Source of the DNA: Verrucomicrobiales bacterium
GTDB taxonomy: Bacteria > Verrucomicrobiota > Verrucomicrobiia > Verrucomicrobiales > DEV007
NCBI GenBank assembly: GCA_029213195.1
Contig: JARGNI010000023.1
Coordinates: 28,444 to 92,443 of the forward strand
DNA: 64,000 bases
Reading direction: 5' to 3'
The notes under the pieces were generated by a model, which had not been told where the DNA came from, did no database searches, and saw nothing but the letters and a program-made list of their open reading frames with translations. This document shows, piece after piece, positions 58,528 to 64,000 of this stretch (within the stretch, counting starts at the first letter, position 1; each line of letters begins with the position of its first letter). A program made the translations under genes and the position numbers.

Positions 58528-60510
58528 TCAGCCTTTCTCGACAAGGAATACGTGGACCGGCTTCGTTCGAGGGTCAAGAGCCACGAAGTTGGTGGATTCA
58601 CGCCATGCGTAGCTCTCTTCGTAGATGAGGTCGGTCACGGTAAATTCTTGATTTCCAAAGATTCCCAAAGCTTCGAGAGGGAGGTGAATATTGGATTCGA
58701 TTCTCTGGTGAGGATTCAGATTGACCACGACGAGAATGAGATTGGAGCGGTCGTCCGACCACTTGTAGTAAGCCAGCATCTCGCTGTGATCGGCCGGGAC
58801 GAATTCGATGTTGGCATAGGATTGCAACGCGGGATTCTCGTTGCGGACTCGATTGAGCCGTGAGATGAACTCCTTGATGTTCCCTGGGGCGTCCCAGTCC
58901 CGGGTTTTGAGCTGGTACTTCTCGCTGTCGAGATATTCCTCGCGACCGGGAAGCGGCTTGTTCTCACACAGTTCATAGCCCGAATACATGCCCCAGGAAG
59001 ACGATAGGGTCGCCGCCAGGGCCGCCCGAATCTTGAAGGCCGACGGAGGCGCACCCTGGAGATGATAGGGGAGGATGTCCGGGGTGTTGGGCCAGAAATT
59101 GGCGCGGTAGTAGTCGCGCATATGTCCCTTGGTCAGCTCGGTCACATACTCGGTGAGCTCCTCCTTGGTCTCTCGCCACGTGAAATAGGTGTAGCTCTGG
59201 GTAAAGCCCGCCTTGGCGAGGGTCTGCATCATCTTGGGACGAGTGAAAGCCTCGCTCAGGAAGATGACGGTGGGATCGACCTCGTGGATGCGGGCGATGA
59301 GCCACTCCCAGAAAGCCACAGGCTTGGTGTGAGGATTGTCGACGCGGAAGAGGCGAACCCCCTTCTTGACCCAGAAGAGCACCACGTCACAGATCTCTTC
59401 CCAGAGATCCGTCCATTCGTCGCAATGAAAGTTGAGAGGGTAGATGTCCTGATATTTTTTCGGAGGATTCTCGGCGTATTTGATCGATCCGTCCGGGCGA
59501 TGGTAAAACCATTCGGGATGATTCCGGACATAGGGATGATCCGGGGAGCAATTGAGTGCGAAGTCGAGCGCGATCTCGATTCCACGATCGCGAGCTTCCT
59601 CCAGCAACCAGACAAAGTCGTCGATCGTTCCGAGATTGGGGTCGACTGAACGATGTCCGCCCTCCTTGCTTCCGATCGCCCAGGGAGAACCCACGTCGTC
59701 GGGCTCGCAGGTGACCGTGTTGTTTTTTCCCTTGCGATGACTGACCCCGATGGGATGGATCGGAGGAAAGTAGACGATATCGAATCCCATCGCCTTGGCG
59801 TCCTCGATGCGGGGAAGACAATCCCGGAACTTCGAGTGCTTGCCTTCGATTCCCTCGGCACAACGGGGGAAAAATTCGTACCAGGAGGAAAAGGAGGAGA
59901 GGGGTGTCTCGACGACCAGCTCGATGCTGTCTTCCGATCGGGTTGCGAGAGAGCGGTCGGGCCAGCGAGCCAGCAACTCGAGAACGGCAGGGGCGTGCAT
60001 CATTTCAGGCACCTCTTTCGCCGGTGTCTTCATGAGACGAGTCGTCAGGTCTTCGATGGCATCGGCGTCCTCGCTGGCCCGGGCACCTGCGGCTCGGATC
60101 GCGGCATTGTTGAGAATGACACGACCTTCTTCGATCTCGGTGGAGAAGTCTTCCTGGTCCCCGGTGAGGCGACGATCGAAGTCGTGTAGCCAGGTCAGGA
60201 AGTCGTCTGCCCAGGCCTCGATGGAGATTTCAATCTTTCCGGTTTTGGGAAAGGTCAGCTGCGTGCCCCAGCGATCGTTTTCGTAGGGTTCGAGAGCTCG
60301 TTCGTGGATCTTTTTCTTCCCGGCCTTTTTCCACTGAACCATGGCGATGAGGACATCATGACCATCCTTGAAGATATCCGCCGAGACAGGAAGCACCTCG
60401 CCGGCAACTCGCTTGGTCGGATAACGTCCGTCTTCGACTCGCGGAGAAAGATTCGAAATGACGACACTGGCGTGGCGTTCCTGTGCGTTTAGCTTTTTCA
60501 GGGATCCCAT
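58528..60510 (-). CDS. glgE: Alpha-1,4-glucan:maltose-1-phosphate maltosyltransferase
   Basis: 660 residues. GlgE adds maltose units from maltose 1-phosphate to growing alpha-1,4-glucan. The N-terminal beta domain (about 10-120) is followed by the GH13 core: YFPPIHPIG, ALDFALNCSPDHP, LFRVDNPHTKP with nucleophile Asp391, and IFLSEAFTRP with Glu420. DNPHTKP and the HPEWFYHRPDG segment are diagnostic of GlgE over other GH13 proteins. Start chosen at ATG 60510; the frame is open to 60636 but would overlap the neighbouring gene. No treS, pep2 or glgB is in the window, so partners lie elsewhere. Confidence 0.93.
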   Translation of the reverse strand: MGSLKKLNAQERHASVVISNLSPRVEDGRYPTKRVAGEVLPVSADIFKDGHDVLIAMVQWKKAGKKKIHERALEPYENDRWGTQLTFPKTGKIEISIEAWADDFLTWLHDFDRRLTGDQEDFSTEIEEGRVILNNAAIRAAGARASEDADAIEDLTTRLMKTPAKEVPEMMHAPAVLELLARWPDRSLATRSEDSIELVVETPLSSFSSWYEFFPRCAEGIEGKHSKFRDCLPRIEDAKAMGFDIVYFPPIHPIGVSHRKGKNNTVTCEPDDVGSPWAIGSKEGGHRSVDPNLGTIDDFVWLLEEARDRGIEIALDFALNCSPDHPYVRNHPEWFYHRPDGSIKYAENPPKKYQDIYPLNFHCDEWTDLWEEICDVVLFWVKKGVRLFRVDNPHTKPVAFWEWLIARIHEVDPTVIFLSEAFTRPKMMQTLAKAGFTQSYTYFTWRETKEELTEYVTELTKGHMRDYYRANFWPNTPDILPYHLQGAPPSAFKIRAALAATLSSSWGMYSGYELCENKPLPGREEYLDSEKYQLKTRDWDAPGNIKEFISRLNRVRNENPALQSYANIEFVPADHSEMLAYYKWSDDRSNLILVVVNLNPHQRIESNIHLPLEALGIFGNQEFTVTDLIYEESYAWRESTNFVALDPRTKPVHVFLVEKG

Positions 60511-60632
60511 AGTTTTGGTAATCTTGTCCGCCGCACTATCGTTGCTACCAGCCGAACGCCAAGCCGATTTTTGTGGCAGTCTTGAAGAGGAGAAATTTCC
60601 GGCAAGATCTGACCGAAAAATCGCAAGGCGGG

Positions 60633-61028
60633 TCACTCGCGAACCCGACCGCGAGCCTGCTTTTTCTCCCTGCGATGTTCCTTGGTTCGCCGCATTTTCG
60701 CCTTGGTCGCAACCGAGGGGCGGCGCTTCTGGTATCGCTTGCGAGCGCGCTCTCGAGCCTTTCGGAGTCGTTCGCGATCGCGTTGCTCTTCGATCTGTTC
60801 ACAGAGTCGCTGGCGAGCGATCTCACGATTTTTCTCTCGGGATCGAGAATCCTGGCAGCTCACCTCGATTCCGGTGGGGACATGCTTCAGGTAGACACAG
60901 TTCGCGGTCTTGTTGATTTTCTGTCCACCGCTACCCGAACCGAGCACGAAACGCTCCTCGAGATCATTCTCGTGGATGTCGTTCCGTTGCATCCGCTCTT
61001 CGAGCGGGCTCTTTTCGGGAGGAATCAT
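60633..61028 (-). CDS. Peptide chain release factor-like protein with GGQ motif
   Basis: 131 residues. It holds the release-factor catalytic domain: [11 protein letters not shown] with GGQ at 34-36, then [23 protein letters not shown] and a long Arg/Lys/Glu-rich helix. There is no codon-recognition domain, so it probably hydrolyses peptidyl-tRNA on stalled ribosomes, as do ArfB and the mitochondrial C12orf65 type. The C-terminal basic tail is longer than in ArfB and could reach into the empty mRNA channel. Start at ATG 61028. Confidence 0.9.
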   Translation of the reverse strand: MIPPEKSPLEERMQRNDIHENDLEERFVLGSGSGGQKINKTANCVYLKHVPTGIEVSCQDSRSREKNREIARQRLCEQIEEQRDRERLRKARERARKRYQKRRPSVATKAKMRRTKEHRREKKQARGRVRE

Positions 61029-61124
61029 GGAAACCTTAGTATTTCAGAAGGGAGGAAAATCTCTTGCCGGGACCAAAGGAACAGGGTTGAGTCACTGACT
61101 ATACCCTATTGGGTCGGAAATTCT

Positions 61125-61820
61125 ATGAGTGCCCTGCATGCCGAAGTCGAGAGAGGCTACGCGAGCTATACGCGTCGCAGCCTGCCTTTCTATGACGGGT
61201 GGGTTCTCGGTTTCTGCAATCCCCGGATCTGGGAGTGCCCGACTCCGTTTCTTCTCGATTTCTATCGGAAACACGTCAGCAACAACCATCTCGAGGCGGG
61301 AGTGGGGAGCGGATACTTTCTCGAGAATGGATTGCCCGAGGGGAAGCCTCGCGTGGCTTTGCTCGACATCAATCGTGACTGCCTCGACTACGTGGAGAAA
61401 CGCATCAGCGACTATCGTCCCGAAGTCTTCCAGGAGAATCTGCTCGATACCATCGATCTCGGAGTGCCTCCTTTCGATTCGATCGCGCTGAACTATGTGC
61501 TGCACTGTCTTCCCGGGAGAATGGAGACCAAGGCCGCCCTCGTTTTTGATCATCTCATTCCCCATCTCAAAGAGGATGGGAAAATTTTCGGGTCCAGTAT
61601 CCTCGGGACAGATGTCCAGATGTCGCGCCTCGCAAAAATTCTTCTCCGGGCAAAGAACAAGAAGGGCATTTTCTCGAATGCCAATGATTCGCTGGGAGCG
61701 GTCATGGAAGCGCTATCGACCCGCTTCAAGACCTTCAACGTCGAGGTCTATGGTTGCGTCGTGTTGTTCTGGGCGAAGGGGATACGCGATTCCCACAGGG
61801 AGCGTCTCCTCGATCAGTGA
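61125..61820 (+). CDS. Class I SAM-dependent methyltransferase
   Basis: 231 residues. Motif I reads HLEAGVGSGYFLE (E-x-G-x-G-x-G) near residue 47, with the acidic residue of strand two in LLDINRDCLDY; IALNYVLHCLPG is motif IV. The target is unknown; small-molecule methylation is likely. Start chosen at ATG 61125, because the frame open to 60573 is antisense to the GGQ gene. Its last seven bases overlap the convergent SDR gene. Confidence 0.87.
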   Translation: MSALHAEVERGYASYTRRSLPFYDGWVLGFCNPRIWECPTPFLLDFYRKHVSNNHLEAGVGSGYFLENGLPEGKPRVALLDINRDCLDYVEKRISDYRPEVFQENLLDTIDLGVPPFDSIALNYVLHCLPGRMETKAALVFDHLIPHLKEDGKIFGSSILGTDVQMSRLAKILLRAKNKKGIFSNANDSLGAVMEALSTRFKTFNVEVYGCVVLFWAKGIRDSHRERLLDQ

Positions 61821-62503
61821 CCTGGGCAGGTCAGGGCTTTGCCGTTGTCCGCAGAGGTGAGCCCTTCGAGAAAGGGGACGGCCGATTCAGCCCACTCCGA
61901 GGCATCGGGATGATGCGCGGCACCCAAGCCAAAGCAGCTTCGCAGCATGTCGGTGTCGATGATGCCGGGATTGAACGCAACTGCGGCAAGGCCTGGCGGG
62001 AGCTCTTGGGCGAGCGCCTGGGTGAGTCCTTCCACCGCCCACTTGCTTGCGCAGTAGGGAGCCACTTCGGGAGAGGTGGAGCGCCCCCAACCACTCGAAA
62101 AGTTCACGATGATCCCGGATCCGCGATCGATCATGGAAGGAGTGAAAGCACGGATGACATGGGTCAGGCCGTTCAGGTTGATGTCCATCAGTTCCGCAAA
62201 CTCGCCGCCGCTGATCTCCCAAAGGGGTGCATTGCGATTGATCACCGCGGCGCAGTTGATGAGCAGGTCTGGGGCGCCTGCTTCGGAAATCACGGTTTTG
62301 GCCCACTGGGAGACCGAGGCTTCGTTGCGGATGTCGACACTGGAGAAGGAATGCGGTGCTCCGAGCTCCTTTTTGAGTTCGGTCAGGGCATCCGCGCTGC
62401 GGGCGCATCCGGAAATGCGGTGGCCGTGTTCGGCAAAGCCAAGAGTCATGGCACGTCCAAGTCCACGAGAGACTCCGGTGATGGCGATATGGAGGGAGGG
62501 CAT
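61814..62503 (-). CDS. Short-chain dehydrogenase/reductase (SDR)
   Basis: 229 residues. Cofactor motif TGVSRGLG near residue 10, NCAA near 84, catalytic Ser in NFSSGWGR and Tyr-x3-Lys in YCASK near 145-149. Start at ATG 62503; an upstream in-frame ATG at 62527 would overlap the sulfatase stop. Ten bases after that sulfatase gene, so probably cotranscribed with it. Substrate unknown; a link to desulfated sugar metabolism is possible only by position. Confidence 0.88.
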   Translation of the reverse strand: MPSLHIAITGVSRGLGRAMTLGFAEHGHRISGCARSADALTELKKELGAPHSFSSVDIRNEASVSQWAKTVISEAGAPDLLINCAAVINRNAPLWEISGGEFAELMDINLNGLTHVIRAFTPSMIDRGSGIIVNFSSGWGRSTSPEVAPYCASKWAVEGLTQALAQELPPGLAAVAFNPGIIDTDMLRSCFGLGAAHHPDASEWAESAVPFLEGLTSADNGKALTCPGH

Positions 62504-62513
62504 GGGAAAGGGG

Positions 62514-63878
62514 TTACGGTTGCTCACGCTTGATGAACTGGTCCAACTGCTCCGAAAGCGCTTCTTTCGTTTCCTGATAGGCGGGATCTCCGGCGAGATT
62601 CTTCCATTCCTTCAGGTCGGTCTCGTGATCATACAATTCTTCACTGCCGTCCTCGTAGCGGAGATAGTGGAACTGCTCATTCTGGATCGCGAAGCTGTTT
62701 TTCTTCCATCCGGTAATCGCGGGATGAGGCCACGCTAGCATAGGATTGTTGATAAGAGGCACCAGGCTGCGGCCCTCGTTTTTCGGATTGGCCGGTAGCC
62801 CACTCATTTCGAGCAAGGTGGGATAGAGGTCGAGCAGGCTGACGACACGATTACATCGCTCGCCGCTCCCAATGCCCGGTCCGGAAAAGACGAGGGGGAC
62901 ATGCGCGCTACGCTCCCAGAGCGACTGCTTCTGGAAAGTGTTTTTTTCGCCGATGTGATAACCATGGTCGGACCAGAGGACGATGATGGTGTTGTCCCGA
63001 TAGGGGCTTGCCTCGAGCGCCTCGAGGACTCGGCCGACTTGGTGATCGGCAAAGCTGATGCAAGCGAGGTAGGCATGGAGGATATCCCGCCATTGGTCAT
63101 TCTCGATCGCCCATTCGGTTCGTGGCATCTGGGAGAGTATGCTGATTTCCTTCGCGGCTTCGGAGATGTCGTCGAGATCGTCCGAGGAATAGGGAGGCAA
63201 GGTCAGGGCGTCCCGATCGTAGAGGTCGAACCACTTCCGGGGGGCATACCAGGGGACATGGGGGCGGAGAAATCCTACCATGAGCAGAAATGGTTTCTCA
63301 TGTTCCTCCTGCAGTCGTTCGACTGCCCAGGTCGCCGTGTCGTGATCGGGAAGTTCTTCATCTCGATCCGGAGCGATCGCCCAGTCGGTGCTGGTGCCCT
63401 TCTGGGGCCAGTTTCGTTTCAGATTCCCGGTCCCGGTGTTGAAGCGTTTGCGTCCACCGCTTTGATCGACGCTGTTTCGGGGAACGTGATGGTGGCAGAT
63501 CTTCCCCACAGCGAGTGTCTTGTAGCCCTGGCGGGAGAATGCCTCATGCAGCAATTCGGTGCCCAGTTCGGCCGCCCGCTCCTGGAGTTGTTCATCCTTG
63601 ATGTGGTTGTCGTATCCCAAGGTCGAGGGATAGAGGCCGGCCATCAGGCTTGCCCGCGAGGGGCCACAAAGAGGAAACTGGCAATAGGCCCGGGTGAAGA
63701 CGGTTCCGCCTTTGGCGAGTCGGTCCATGTGGGGAGTTACCGCATCCGGGTAGCGCTGGGCGAAGGTGGGGAAGTCGTTGAGATCATCGACCGAAATAAA
63801 GAGGATGTTGGGTCTTTCATTCGTCCACGCCGTGGTCACGAGGACAAGGAGGGATAGAATCCAGGGAGAGCGAGTCAT
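62514..63878 (-). CDS. Type I sulfatase, iduronate-2-sulfatase-like
   Basis: 454 residues with signal peptide (about 1-18). SVDDLNDF is the metal site, CGPSRASLMAGLYPS the formylglycine signature with Cys71, VGKICHHH replaces the common GKWH, as in iduronate-2-sulfatase-like enzymes, and WSDHGYHIGEK is typical of that subgroup. Substrate may be a sulfated uronic acid or another glycan unit, not determined. It is followed by the SDR gene. Confidence 0.92.
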   Translation of the reverse strand: MTRSPWILSLLVLVTTAWTNERPNILFISVDDLNDFPTFAQRYPDAVTPHMDRLAKGGTVFTRAYCQFPLCGPSRASLMAGLYPSTLGYDNHIKDEQLQERAAELGTELLHEAFSRQGYKTLAVGKICHHHVPRNSVDQSGGRKRFNTGTGNLKRNWPQKGTSTDWAIAPDRDEELPDHDTATWAVERLQEEHEKPFLLMVGFLRPHVPWYAPRKWFDLYDRDALTLPPYSSDDLDDISEAAKEISILSQMPRTEWAIENDQWRDILHAYLACISFADHQVGRVLEALEASPYRDNTIIVLWSDHGYHIGEKNTFQKQSLWERSAHVPLVFSGPGIGSGERCNRVVSLLDLYPTLLEMSGLPANPKNEGRSLVPLINNPMLAWPHPAITGWKKNSFAIQNEQFHYLRYEDGSEELYDHETDLKEWKNLAGDPAYQETKEALSEQLDQFIKREQP

Positions 63879-64000
63879 GATTTGCCGGGGAAAATACCAG
63901 AAGGGGCTTCAAGGATAAACGGAAATCCATGGATCTGCCGGCATCGCGAATTGAGCCAAAATAAATGACACCCGAGCCGAAAAGCTGAGAGAAGGCTTGA
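63879..64000 (-). other. Upstream region of the last sulfatase; no gene seen
   Basis: 122 bases to the end of the window. No open frame with family resemblance, hairpin or clear promoter was seen. The region is expected to hold the promoter of the sulfatase gene. Confidence 0.4.

Overview
The window reads as part of the chromosome of a bacterium from the Planctomycetota-Verrucomicrobiota side of the tree, most likely Verrucomicrobiota. That placement is an inference from gene content. It carries PVC-type heme-binding CxxCH and dehydrogenase-like proteins, a DUF1549/DUF1553 protein followed directly by a DUF1501 protein, four type-I sulfatases, a long amidophosphoribosyltransferase of the kind seen in Bacteroidota, and many secreted proteins of unknown role. 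Base composition is about 58-60 % GC by eye. I see no rRNA, tRNA, CRISPR array, insertion sequence or phage gene.

Layout. 1-3142: end of a purine operon (purQ end, purM, purF) joined by 4-bp ATGA overlaps. 3234-7907: an entericidin-like lipopeptide missed by ordinary gene-length cut-offs, a 1021-residue heme-binding dehydrogenase-like protein, an M23 peptidase and a small membrane protein, the last two in a lower-GC patch. 8014-10575: treZ on the minus strand, a decayed sugar isomerase/epimerase remnant with in-frame TAG codons, and a thioredoxin gene with a clear terminator. 10629-12771: a sulfatase and a lipoprotein.

12828-22039 is the most coherent unit. A GntR/UTRA regulator with a nested palindromic operator just before its start is followed by eight tightly packed genes: CoA-acylating aldehyde dehydrogenase, zinc alcohol dehydrogenase, class II aldolase, uronate-dehydrogenase-like SDR, Gfo/Idh oxidoreductase, two TIM-barrel isomerases (one with an export signal) and a ROK kinase. 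Together they can oxidise, isomerise, phosphorylate and cleave a sugar acid or cyclitol and turn a semialdehyde into an acyl-CoA. The set looks like inositol catabolism but lacks recognisable iolB, iolC and iolD, so the substrate is open.

22036-29206: secreted or membrane proteins (LRR-like, unknown, YihY, DUF2214, alpha/beta hydrolase, an unknown exported protein, a DUF3311-like protein with a sodium:solute symporter). 29346-36319: aldo/keto reductase, sulfatase, SufE and a large sulfatase-glycoside hydrolase family 2 fusion. 36384-44150, minus strand: TIM-barrel protein, SBF transporter, FG-GAP protein, MmcQ/YjbR protein and an 1108-residue fusion of an SGNH-like domain, a dehydrogenase-like propeller and an azurin-like copper domain.

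44228-49814: lactonase-type propeller and the DUF1549/DUF1553-DUF1501 pair. 49879-55468: Ski2-like helicase, DUF1499, double TM2, DUF3127 with an SSB-like acidic tail, and a two-RRM RNA-binding protein. 55513-64000: ceramidase-like hydrolase, CHASE2-like protein, glgE, a release-factor-like GGQ protein, a methyltransferase, an SDR and a sulfatase. The sulfatases, the GH2 domain, the symporters and the catabolic operon together suggest a life based on sulfated polysaccharides and their unusual sugars.
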